In this document: positions 32,848 through 43,920 of the stretch, one piece after another
Layout of the letters: each line of letters begins with the position of its first letter
Position numbering within the stretch: the stretch's first letter is position 1
Assembly: GCF_003086295.3 (NCBI RefSeq)
Contig: NW_027255452.1
Location: 1-64,000 of the forward strand
From: Arachis hypogaea
Lineage: Eukaryota > Streptophyta > Magnoliopsida > Fabales > Fabaceae
Direction of reading: 5' to 3'
Length of the DNA: 64,000 nt
Position numbers and translations under genes: made by a program
Notes under the pieces: model-generated
Told to the model about the DNA's origin: nothing
Databases searched by the model: none
The model's input: only the letters and a program-made list of their open reading frames with translations

Positions 32848-33470
32848 GGGTTTTTTAGGGATTTTAGGGTTTTTTAGGATTTTCTAGGGTTTTTTATCGT
32901 TGTTAGGGTTTTCTATTGTTGTAAGGGCTTTTTAGGGTTTTCTAGGGATTTTTATGGTTTTCTTGGATTTTTTAGGGTTTTTAGTGTTTTTTAGAGTTTT
33001 CTATAATTTTTAGAGTTTTTTAGGGTTTTCTAGGGTTTTCTCGGTTTTTTATGATTTTCTAGGGTTTTTAGCGTTTTCTAGGGTTTTCTAGGATTTCTTA
33101 GGAATTTCTAAGATTTTCTAGGGTTTTTAGTGTTTTTAAGATTTTTAAGATTTTTTAGGGTTTTTAAGATTTTTTTTAGGATTTTCTATGATTTCTTAGG
33201 GTTATTTACGGTTTTCTATGATTCTCAGGATTTTTTTATGATTTTTTAGGATTTTTTAGGATTTTCTAGGGTTTTTTACGGTTTTCTAGGGTTTTTTGGG
33301 ATTTTCTAGGATTTTCTAGAATTTTTAGAGTTTTTTAGGGTTTTCTAGGTTTTTTAAAATTTTAGGGATTTTAGCGTTTTCTAGGATTTTTTTAGGGTTT
33401 TTAGGGTTTAGGGTTTAGGGATTTTAGGGTATTAAGGTTTTCTAGGATTTTTAGGGTATTAGGGTTTTGG
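32848..33470 (+). repeat. Telomere-like block 27, G-strand, right of the LTR
   Basis: Continuation of block 26 after the LTR: GGGTTTTTTAGGGATTTTAG matches the sequence at about 22133-22155 and 45197-45220. It ends at H2r' with GGTTTAGGGTTTAGGG at about 33403. Confidence 0.9.
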
Positions 33471-34581
33471 GTTAAAAACCCTAAAAACTCTAGAAAATCT
33501 TAGAAAACTCTAAAAAACCCTAAAAATCTCAAGAAACCCTAAAAAAACCCTAGTAAAAACTCTAAAAATTATAGAAAATCTTAGAAAACCCTAAAAATCT
33601 CTTGAAACCCTCAGAAACCCTAGAAAATTCCAAAAAACCATAGAAAACCGTAAAAAATCCTAGAAAATCCTAAAAAACCCTGAGAATCATAGAACACCCT
33701 AAAAAACCTAAAAAATCCTAGAAAACCCTAAAAAAACCCAAAAAACCCTAGAAAACCCTAAAAAATCCAAAAAAACCCTAGAAAACCCTTAACACATTAA
33801 AAAACACTAAAAACCCCTAGAACACCCTAAAAACCCTTAAAACCTTAAAAACACTAAAATCCCTAGAAAACCCTAAAAACCCTAAAAAAAACACTATAAA
33901 CCCTAGAAAAACTCTAAAAAATACTAAAAAAACCTGGAAAACTCTAAAACACCCTAAAAATCCTAAAAACCCTAAAAAAACCCTAGAAAACCCTAAAAAC
34001 CATAGAAAATCCTAAAAAACACTAAAAATCCAATAAAACCCTAAAACCCATAGAAAACCCTAAAAAATCCTAAAAACCGTAGAAAACCCTAAAAAACATC
34101 TAAAACTCTAGAAAACCCTAGAAAACCCCGAAAACCCCTAGAAAACCGTAAAAAAACTCCAGAAAACCTTAGAAAACACTAAAAAACCCTAAAAAACCTA
34201 AAAAATTCCTACAAAACCCTAAAAATCCTAAAAACCCTAGAAAACCCTAGAAAACCCTAGAAAACCGTAAAAAACTCCAGAAAACCTTAGAAAACACTAA
34301 AAAACCCTAAGAATAAAAGGAAACCCTAAAAAACCTAAAAAATCATACAAAACCCTAAAAAATTCTAAAAACCCTAGAAAACCTAAATGCTAAAAACCCT
34401 ACAAAACACTAGAAAATTCTAACAAACCCTGCAAAATCCTAAAAAACACTAAAACCCCTAGAGAATCTTAAAAACTCCTAAAACACCCTAAAAACCCTAG
34501 AAAACCTTAAAAACTCTAGAAAACCCTAAAAACCCTAGAAAACACTAACAACCTTGAAAACGCTAAAAAAAGCATAAAAAA
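33471..34581 (-). repeat. Telomere-like block 28, C-strand
   Basis: H2r' to H1r. Near its end AACCGTAAAAAACTCCAG with following CACTAAAAAACCCTAA-type sequence occurs twice (about 34142-34190 and 34263-34310), a short duplication not seen in block 23. Confidence 0.9.
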
Positions 34582-35203
34582 GTTTTTTAATGTTTTTAGG
34601 GTTTTTAGAATTTTTAGGTCTTTCAAGGGTTTTTTAGTTTTTTAGGGTTTTCTTGGGTTTTTAGTGTTTTTAGGACATTTAGGGTTTCTTAGGGTTTTCT
34701 AAAGTTTTTTAGGGTTTTTAGGGTTTTCTAGGGTTTTTAGGATTTTTTAGGGTTTTTAGGGTTTTCTGAAGTTTTCTATGGTTTTTAGGGTTTTCTAGGG
34801 TTTTTTAGGACTTTTTAGGATTTTCTAGGATATTTTAGCATTCTCTTGGGTTTTTAGCATTTTCTAGGGTTTTTAGGAATTTCTGAGTTTTCTATGATTT
34901 TTTAGGATTCTCTAGGGTTTTCTAGGGTTCTTAGAGTGTTTTAGGGTTTTTTAGGGTTTCCTAGGGTTTTTAGAATTTTTTTTAGGGTTTTTAGTGTTTT
35001 CTGGGGGTTTTTAGGATTTTTTAGGATTTTTTATGATTTTTAGCATTTTCTAGGGTTTTCCAGGGTTTTTTAGGGATTTCTTGGATTTTTTATGATTCTC
35101 TAGGGTTTTTTAGGGTTTTTCTAGGGTTTTTTAGAAATTTCTAGGTTTTTTCGCGTTTTCTAGGGTTTTGTTGGGTTTTTTAGTGTTTTCTAGTGTTTTG
35201 GGT
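34582..35203 (+). repeat. Telomere-like block 29, G-strand
   Basis: H1r to H2r, counterpart of 46805-47399. Both carry AGGACATTTAGGG in place of AGGATATTTAGGG, a shared change linking them as copies. Confidence 0.9.
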
Positions 35204-36185
35204 TAAAAACCCTAAAAATTCTAGAAAATCTTAGAAAACCCTAAAAAACCCTAAAAATCTCTAGAAACCCTAAAAAACCCTAACAACGATAGAAAACCTT
35301 AAAAAACCCTAACAACGATAGAAAATCCAAAAAAACCCTAAAATCACTAAAAAACCCTAAAAATCATAAAAAATCTTAGAAAAATTAAAAAACCCTAAAA
35401 AGCCCTAGAATATCCTAAAAAACCCTAGAAAATCCTAAAAAACTCTAGAAAATCCTAAAAACTCCAAAAACTCTAGAAAACCCTAGACAATCCCAAAAAA
35501 ACTCTAGAAAACCCTAAAAACCCTAAGAATCATAGAACACCCTAAAAAACCTAAAAAATTCTAGAAAACTCTAAAAAAATCCTAAAAACACTAGAAAACT
35601 CTAAAAAACCCAAAAAACCCTAAAAAAACCCTAGAAAACCCTTAAAACCTTAAAAAACACTAAAACCCTAAAAAACCCTTAAAACCTTAAAAAACACTAA
35701 AACCCTAAAAAACCCTTAAAACCCTAAAAACACTAAAACCCTAAAAAAACCCTTAAAACCTTAAAAACACTAAAACCCTAAAAAACCCTAAAAAACACTA
35801 TAAACCCTAGAAAAATCTAAAAAATACTAAAAAAGCTAGAAAATCCTAAAAATCGTAGAAAACCCTAAAAAACTCTTAAAACTCTAGAAAATCCTAGAAA
35901 ACCCCGAAAAACCCTAGAAAACCGTAAAAACTCTAGAAAACCTTAGAAAATACTAAAAAACCCTCAGAATAATAGGAAACCATAATAAACCTAAAAAAAT
36001 CCTACAAAACCCTAAAAAATCCAAAAAACCCTAGAAAACCCTAAAAAAAATCCAAAAAACCCTAAAAAATCCTAGAAAATCCTAAAAACCCTAGAAAAAC
36101 TTAAAAACTCTAGAAAACCCTAGAAACCCTAAAAACCCTAGAAAACACTAAAATCGTTGAAAACGCTAAAAAAAGCATAAAAAAG
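35204..36185 (-). repeat. Telomere-like block 30, C-strand
   Basis: H2r to H1r, with CCCTAACAACGATAG twice near 35276 and 35308. CCCTTAAAACCTTAAAAAACACTAAAAC-like units are locally amplified at about 35640-35780. The end reads AATCGTTGAAAACGC, a variant H1 flank shared with 48493, 51905, 59182 and 61635. Confidence 0.9.
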
Positions 36186-37026
36186 TTTTTTAGTGTTTTT
36201 AGGGTTTTCTAGGGTTTTTTGGATTCTTTAGGGTTTTCTAGGGGTTTTTAGTTTTTTAGGGTTTTTAGGGTTTTCTTGGGTTTTTAGTGTTTTTAGGATA
36301 TTTAGGGTTTCTTATGGTTTTTTAGGGTTTTCTAGGGTTTCCTAAAGTTTTTTAGGATTTTAGGGTTTTCTAGGGTTTTTTGGATTTTCTGGGGTTTTCT
36401 AGGGGTTTTCTAAGGTTTTCTAGGGTTTTTAGGATTTTCTAGGGTTTTTAGGGTTTTCTAGGTTTTTTACGGTTTTTCTGGGGTTTTTTGGAGTTTTCTA
36501 GGTTTTTCAAGAGTTCTTAGAGTTTTTTTAGGATTTTCTAGAATTTTTTAGCATTCTCTTGGATTTTTAGCATTTTCTAGGGTTTTTAGGGATTTCTGGA
36601 TTTTCTAGGATTTTTTAGGATTCTCTTGGATTTTCTAGGGTACTTAGGGTGTTTTAGTGTTTTTTAGGGTTTCTTAGGATTTTTTAAAGTTTTTAGTGTT
36701 TTCTGGGGTTTTTTAGGTTTTTCTAGGGTTTTTTATGATTTTCTAGGGTTTTTAGCGCTTTCTAGGGTTTTCCAGGCTTTTTTAGGGATTTCTTGGATTT
36801 TTTAAGATTCTCTAGGTTTTTTAGGGTTTTCAAGGGTTTTTTAGGGTTTTTTGGATTTTTTAGGGATTTCTAGGGTTTTTTAGGCTTTTCTAGGGTTTAT
36901 AGTGTTTTTTAGGGTTTTTAGGGTTTCTTAGGATTTTCTAGGGTTTTTAGTGTTTTTAAGGTTTTAAGGGTTTTTTAGGGTATTCTAGGGGTTTTTAGTG
37001 TTTTTTAAGGTTTTAAGGGTTTTCTA
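36186..37026 (+). repeat. Telomere-like block 31, truncated G-strand
   Basis: Starts at H1r and follows 48493-49949 and 59182 onward, then stops at TAAGGGTTTTCTA with no H2 hinge. About 1 kb present in the counterpart is missing across the junction at 37026. Confidence 0.88.
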
Positions 37027-37427
37027 AAAAATGCTAAAAAATGCTAAAAAATCCAAAAAACCCTAAAAAATCCTAAAAAATGCTAAAAAATCCTAGAAAA
37101 TCCTAAAAAACACTAAGAACTCTAGAAAACCCTAGAAAACTCCAAAAAACCCCAGAAAATCGTAAGAAACCCTAGAAAACCCTAAAACCCTAGAAAACCC
37201 TAGAAAACCCTAGAAAACACTAGAAAACCCCAGAAAATCCTAAAAACCCTAAAAAACTTTAGAAAACCCTAGAAAACTCTAAAAAACCATAAGAAACCCT
37301 AAATATCCTAAAAACACTAAAAACCAAGAAAACCATAAAAACCCTAAAAAACTAAACCCCTAGAAAACCCTAAAAAATCCTAAAAATCCTAGAAAACCCT
37401 AAAAAACCCTAAAAACACTAAAAAACT
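37027..37427 (-). repeat. Telomere-like block 32, truncated C-strand
   Basis: Begins abruptly with CTAAAAAATGCTAAAAAATG and then matches the latter half of H2f-H1f blocks (compare about 50350-50704). Ends at H1f. Confidence 0.88.
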
Positions 37428-39498
37428 TTTTTATGCTTTTTTTTTAGCGTTTTCAAGGTTTTTAGTGTTTTCTAGGGTTTTTAGGGTTTTTAGGATTTTC
37501 TAGAGTTTTTAAGGTTTTCTAGGGTTTTTAGGGTTTTTTAGGAGTTTTTAGGATTCTCTAGGGGTTTCAGTGTTTTTTAGGGTTTTGTCGGGTTTGTTAG
37601 AATTTTCTAGTGTTTTGCAGGGTTTTCTAGGGTTTTTAGGATTTTTAGGGTTTTGTAGGATTTTTTAGGTTTTATAGGGTTTCTAAGGATTTTTTAGGAT
37701 TTCCTATTATTCTTAGGGTTTTTTAGTGTTTTCTAAGGATTTCTGGAGTTTTTTACGGTTTTCTAGTGTTTTCTAGAGTTTTCGGGGGTTTTCTAGGGTT
37801 TTCTAGAGTTTTAAGAGTTTTTTAGGGTTTTTTACGGTGTTTAGGCTTTTCTAGGGTTTTCTATGGTTTTTAGGGTTTTCTTAGGTTTTTCGTGTTTTTT
37901 AGGGTTTTCTATGGTTTTAAGGGTTTTCTAGGGTTTTTTAGGGTTTTCTGGGATTTTTAGGATTTTTCTACGGTTTTCTAGTGTTTTTTAGCTTTTTAAA
38001 GTTTTTTAGAGTTTTCTTGGGTTTTTCGTGTTTTTTAGAGTTTTCTAGGGTTTATAGTGTTTTTTGGGTTTTTATGGTTTCTTAGGATTTTCTAGGGTTT
38101 TTAGTGTTTTTAAGGTTTTAAGGGTTTTTTAAGGGTTTTTAGTGTTTTTTAAGGTTTTAAGGGTTTTCTAGGATTTTTTTTAGTGTATTTTGGGTTTTTT
38201 AGGGTTTTCTAGGGTTTTTAGAGTTTTCTAGGATTTTTTAGGTTTTTTAGGGTTTCCTATTATTCATAGGGTCTTTTAGTATTTTCTAAGGTTTTCTGGA
38301 GTTTTTATTACGGTTTTCTAGGGTTTTTTGGAGTTTTCTAGAGTTTTAAGAGTTTTTTAGGGTTTTTCTACGGTTTTTAGGATTTTTCTACGGTTTTTAA
38401 GATTTTTTAGGATTTTCTTGGGTTTTTAGAGATTTTTAGGGTTTTCTATGGTTTTTAAGGTTTTCTAGGATTTTTTAGGGTTTTCTAGGGTTTTTAGGAT
38501 TTTTCTAGGGTTTTCTAGTGTTTTTTAGCTTTTTAGAGTTTTTTAGAGTTTTCTAGGGTTTTTCGTGTTTTTAGAGTTTTCTAGGGTTTATAGTATTTGT
38601 TAGGGTTTTTAGGGTTTTTTAAGGTCTTCTAGGGTTTTTAGTGTTTTTAAGGTTTTAAGGGTTTTTTAGGATTTTCTAAGGGTTTTTTGTATTTTTTAAG
38701 ATTTTAAGGGTTTTCTAGGGATTTTTAGGGTTTTCTAGGATTTTTAGGATTTTTAGGGTTTTCTATGATTTTTTTTAGGTTTTTAGGGTGTTCTATGATT
38801 CTTAGGATTTTTTAGGGTTTTTTTACTGTTTTCTAGGGTTTTTTTTGGGATTTCTAGGGTTTTCTAGAGTTTTTAGAATTTTTAGGGTTTTCTAGAGTTT
38901 TTTAGGATTTTAGGATTTTTAGCGTTTTCTAGGGTTTTTTAGGGTTTTCTATGAAGTTTTACAGTTTTTTAAGGTTTAAAGGGTATTTAGCGTTTTCTTG
39001 GGTGTTTTTAGGATTTTTTGGATTTTTTAGGGATTTCTAAGGTTTTTAGGATTTTTTAGGATTTTCTACAGTTTTACGGTTTTCTAGGGTTTTTGGGGGC
39101 TTTTGGGGTTTTCTAGAGTTTTTAGAGTTTTTTAGAGTTTTCTAGGTTTTTTTAGGGTTTTCTAGGGTTTTTTAGGATTTTCTAGGGTTTTTAGCGTTTT
39201 ATAGGGCTTTTTTAGAGTTTTTTAGGATTTTATTGGGTTTTTTTAGGATTTTATAAGGTTTTTAGCGTTTTCTATGGTTTTTTAGGGATTTTTAGGGTTT
39301 TTAGTAGTTTTCTAGGGTTTTTAAATGTTTTTAGGGTTTTTTAGGAATTTTAGGGTTTTTTAGGGTTTTCTAGGATTTTCTATCGATGTTAGGGTTTTTT
39401 AGAGTTTTCTATCATTGTTAGGGTTTTTTAGGGTTTTCTAAGATTTTTTTATGGTTTTTTAGGGTTTTCTAAGATTTTCTAGAATTTTTAGGGTTTTT
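37428..39498 (+). repeat. Telomere-like block 33, G-strand
   Basis: H1f to H2f, about 2.07 kb. The left part follows block 18. From about 38930 it carries the segment with TTTACAGTTTTTTAAGGTTT and TTTATAGGGCTTTTTTAGAG, which is typical of H1r-H2f blocks, so the block is a recombinant of two classes. Confidence 0.9.
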
Positions 39499-40152
39499 AA
39501 CCCAAAACACTAGAAAACACTAAAAACCCTACAAAACCCTAGAAAACGCGAAAAAGCCTAGAAATTTCTAAAAAACTATAGAAAAACCTAAAAAACCCTA
39601 GAGAATCTTAAAAAATCCAAAAAATCCCTAAAAAACCCTGGAAAACCCTAGAAAACGCTAAAAACCCTAGAAAAAAACCCTAGAAAATCCTAAAAAACCC
39701 CAGAAAACACTAAAAACCTTAAAAAATCCTAAAAACCCTAGGAAACCCTAAAAAACACTAAAACACCCTAAGTACCCTAGAAAATCCAAGAGAATTCTAA
39801 AAAATCCTAGAAAACCCAGAAATCCCTAAAAACCCTAGAAAATGCTAAAAATCTAAGAGAATGCTAAAAAATCCTAGAATATCCTAAAAAACGCTAAGAA
39901 CTCTAGAAAACCCTAGAAAACTCCAAAAAACCCCAGAAAACCGTAAAAAACCTAGAAAACCCTAAAAACCCTAGAAAACCCTAGAAAATCTTAAAAATCC
40001 TAGAAAACCCTAGAAAACACTAGAAAATCCTAAGAAACCCAAAATATCCTAAAAACACTAAAAACCCAAGAAAATCCTAAAAAACTAAAAACCCCTAGAA
40101 AGCCCTAAAAATCCTAAAAACCCTAGAAAACCCTAAAAACACTAAAAAATCT
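39499..40152 (-). repeat. Telomere-like block 34, C-strand
   Basis: Starts at H2f but ends at CACTAAAAAATCTAAGG without an H1 hinge. It is closely matched by 53907-54581, including the odd end, so the two share one breakpoint. Confidence 0.9.
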
Positions 40153-40281
40153 AAGGTTTTTTTGGATTTTTTAGGGTTTTCTAGGATTTTTTAGGTTTTT
40201 TAGGGTGTTCTATGATTCTTAGGATTCTTTTAGGGTTTTCTAGGGTTTTTTACGATTTTCTAGAGTTTTTTGGGATTTTCT
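40153..40281 (+). repeat. Telomere-like block 35, very short G-strand
   Basis: About 130 bp, including GTGTTCTATGATTCTTAGG. It matches the start of 54582-54856 and then breaks at TTTTCTAG directly into C-strand repeat. Confidence 0.88.
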
Positions 40282-42110
40282 AGAAAACGCTAAAATCCCT
40301 AAAATCTTAAAAAACCTAGAAAACCTTAAAAAACTCTAAAAATTCTAGAAAATCCTAGAAAACCCCAAAAAACCCTTGAAAACCGTAAAAAACCCTAGAA
40401 AATCTTAAAAAATCCTAAGAATAATAGAAAATCCTAAATAATCATAATAAAATCCTAAGAATCATAGAAAACTCTAAAAAACCGTAAAAAATCATAGGAA
40501 AATCCTAAAAAAATCTTAAAAAATCCTAAAAAATCTTAAAAATCTTAAAAACACTAAAAACCCTAGAAAATCTTAGAAATCCCTAAGAAATCCTAGAAAA
40601 CCCTAGAAAACGCTAAAATCCCTATAAAATCATAAAAAACCTAGAAAACCCTAAAAAACTCTAAAAACTATAGAAAACCCTAAAAACACTAAAACCCTAA
40701 AAAAACCAAGAAAACCCTAAAAATCCCTAGAAAACCCTAAATAGCCCTAAAATTCCTAAAAACCCTAAAAATCTTAAAAAACCCTAAAAATTTTAAAAAA
40801 CCCTAGAAAACCCTAAAAAATCCAAAAAATCCTAAAAAACCCTAGAAAACCCTTAAAATCTTAAAAAACACTAAAAACCCTTAGATAATCCTAAAAAACC
40901 CTTAAAACCTTAAAAACAATAAAAACCCTAGAAAACCCTAAAAAACCCTAAAAACCCTAACAAACACTATAAACCCTAGAAAACTCTAAAAAACTCTAAA
41001 CCCTAAACCCTAAACTCTAAAAAACTCTAAAAAGCTAAAAAACACTAGAAAACCCTAGAAAAATCCTAAAAACCCTAAAAACCATAGAAAACCCTAAAAA
41101 ACTCTAAAAACCCAAGAAAACCCTAAAAAATCTTAAAAACCGTAGAAAACCCTAAAAAACTCTTAAAACTATAGAAAACTCCAAAAAACCCTAGAAAACT
41201 GTAAAAAACTCCAGAAAACCTTAGAAAACACTAAAAAATCCTATGAATAATAGGAAACCCTAAAAAATCTTAGAAAACCCTAAAAAATCCTAAAAACCCT
41301 AGAAAACCCTAAAAAACCCAAAAAATACTAAAAATCCTAGAAAACCCTTAAAACCTTAAAAAACACTAAAAACCCCTAGAAAACCCTAAAAACCCTTAAA
41401 ACCTTAAAAACACTAAAACCCTAGAAAATCCTAAGAAACACTAAAAACCCTAAAAAACACTATAAACCCTTGAAAACTCTAAAAAACACGAAAAACCCTA
41501 GAAAACTCTAAAAAATCCAAAAAAAAAACTCTAGAAAACCCTTAAAACCTTAAAAAACACTAAAAACCCTAGAAAACTCTAAAAAACACTAAAAAAATCT
41601 AGAAAACTCTAAAAAACCCTAAAAATCCAAAAAACCCTAAAAAACCCTAGAAAACCCTAAAAACCATAGAAAACCCTAAAAAACACTAAAAATCCAATAA
41701 AACCCTAAAACCCATAGAAAACCCTAAAAAATCCTAAAAACCGTAGAAAACCCTAAAAAACTCTTAAAACTCTAGAAAACCCTAGAAAACCCTAGAAAAC
41801 CGTAAAAAACTCCAGAAAACCTTAGAAAACACTAAAAAACCCTAAGAATAAAAGGAAACCCTAAAAAACCTAAAAAATCCTACAAAACCCTAAAAAATCC
41901 TAAAAACCCTAGAAAACCTTAAAAAATGCTAAAAACCCTACAAAACACTAGAAAATTCTAACAAACCCTACAAAATCCTAAAAAACACTAAAACCCCTAG
42001 AGAATCCAAAAAACTCCTAAAAACCCTAGAAAAACTTAAAAACTCTAGAAACCCTAAAAACCCTAGAAAACACTAAAATCCTTGAAAACGCTAAAAAAAG
42101 CATAAAAAAG
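40282..42110 (-). repeat. Telomere-like block 36, C-strand composite
   Basis: The first 1 kb or so matches 54957 onward (AACGCTAAAATCCCTAAAAT); the last part matches H2r'-H1r blocks (AATCCAATAAAACCC near 41690). Near 41000 there are two to three perfect CCCTAAA units in tandem, one of the few canonical runs in the window. Ends at H1r. Confidence 0.9.
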
Positions 42111-43205
42111 TTTTTTAATGTTTTTAGGGGTTTTTAGGGTTTTCTTGGGTTTTTAGTGTTTTTAGGATATTTAGGGTTTCCTATGGTTTTTTAGGGTTTT
42201 CTAGGGTTTTCTAAAGTTTTTTAGGGTTTTTAGGGTTTTTATGATTTTCTGGGGTTTTCTAGGGTTTTTAGGATTTTCTAGGGTTTTCTAGGGTTTTTAG
42301 GGTTTTCTTGGTTTTTTACGGTTTTCTGGGGTTTTTTGGAGTTTTCTAGGGTTTTCTAGAGTTCTTAGAGTTTTTTAGGATTTTCTAGGATTTTTTAGCA
42401 TTCCCTTGGATTTTTAGCATTTTCTTGGGTTTTTAGGGATTTCTGGGTTTTCTAGGAGTTTTTAGGATTCTCTTTGGTTTTCTAGGGTACTTAGGGTGTT
42501 TTAGAATTTTTTAGGGTTTCCTAGGGTTTTTAGGATTTTTTAAGGTTTTTAGTGTTTTCTGGGGTATTTTAGGATTTTCTAGCGTTTTTTATGATTTTCT
42601 AGGATTTTTAGCGTTTTCTATGGTTTTCCAGGGTTTTTTAGGGATTTCTTGGATTTTTTAAGATTCTCTAGGTTTATTAGGGTTTTCAAGGGTTTTTTAG
42701 GGTTTTTTGGATTTTTTAGGGATTTCTAGGGTTTAGGCTTTTCTAGGATTTTTTAGGTTTTTTAGGATTTTCTAAGATTCTTAGGGTATTTTAGGATTTT
42801 CGACAATTTTTTACGGTTTTCTAGGGTTTTTGGGGTCTTCTAGAGTTTTTAGAGTTTTTTAGAGTTTTCTAGGTTTTTTTTAGGGTTTTCTAGGGTTTTT
42901 TAGGATTTTCTAGGGTTTTTAGCGTTTTATAGGGCTTTTTTAGAGTTTTTTAGGATTTTATTGGGTTTTTTTAGGGTTTTATAAGGTTTTTAGCGTTTTC
43001 TAGTTTTTTAGGGATTTTTAGGGTTTTTTAAGTTTTCTAGGGTTTTTAAAGGTTTTTAGGGTTTTTTAGGGTTATCTAGGATTTTCTATCGTTCTTAGGC
43101 TTTTTTAGAGTTTTCTATCATTGTTAGGGTTTTTTAGGGTTTTCTAGGATTTTTTTATGGTTTTTAAGGGTTTTCTAAGATTTTCTAAAATTTTTAGGGT
43201 TTTTA
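42111..43205 (+). repeat. Telomere-like block 37, G-strand
   Basis: H1r to H2f, third copy of the block 20 and 24 class. The usual CTATCGTTGTTAGG marker is mutated to CTATCGTTCTTAGG near 43086. Confidence 0.9.
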
Positions 43206-43920
43206 ACCCAAAACACTAGAAAATACTAAAAACCCCTACAAAACCCTAGAAAACTCGAAAAAACCTAAAAAACCCTAGAAACCCTAAAAAATCCTTGAAA
43301 ACCCTTTACCTAGAGAATCTTAAAAAATCCAAGAAATCCCTAAAAAACCCTGGAAAACCCTAGAAAACGCTAAAAACCCTAGAAAATCATAAAAAACCCT
43401 AGAAAATCCTAAAAAACCCCAGAAAACACTAAAAACCTTAAAAACTCCTAAAAACCCTAGGAAACCCTAAAAAACCCTAAAACACCCTAAGTACCATAGA
43501 AAACCCAAGAGAATCCTAGAAAACCCAGAAATCCCTAAAAACCCTAGAAAATGCTAAAAATCCAAGAGAATGCTAAAAAATCCTAGAAAATCCTAAAAAA
43601 CGCTAAGAACTCTAGAAAACCCTAGAAAACTCCAAAAAACCCCAGAAAACCGTAAAAAACCTAGGAAATCCTAAAAACCATAGAAAACTTTAGAAAATCC
43701 TAAAAACCCTAGAAAACACTAGAAAACCCCAGAAAATCCTAAAAACCCTAGAAAACCCTAAAAACACTAAAAAACTTTAGAAAACCCTAAATATCCTAAA
43801 AACACTAAAAACCCAAGAAAACCATAAAAACCCTAAAAAACTAAAAAACCCCTAGAAAACCCTGAAAAATCCTAAAAACCCGAGAAAAACCTAAAAAAAA
43901 CCCTAAAAACACTAAAAAAC
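43206..43920 (-). repeat. Telomere-like block 38, C-strand
   Basis: H2f to H1f. Short relative to block 21 because the terminal duplication seen there is absent. Confidence 0.9.

Larger units (their letters stand above)
30591..37427. repeat. Higher-order unit B1, 6.8 kb including the LTR
   Basis: Six blocks G, C, G, C, G, C with hinges H1f, H2r', H1r, H2r, H1r. The last H2f is missing because of the junction at 37026. Without the 824 bp LTR it is about 6.0 kb, and the roughly 1 kb deficit relative to unit B2 matches the deletion at that junction. Confidence 0.75.

Noticed and set aside
40998..41015. Telomerase RNA template
   Set aside because: CTAAACCCTAAA also occurs simply as two telomeric units; no surrounding promoter or conserved RNA structure was seen.
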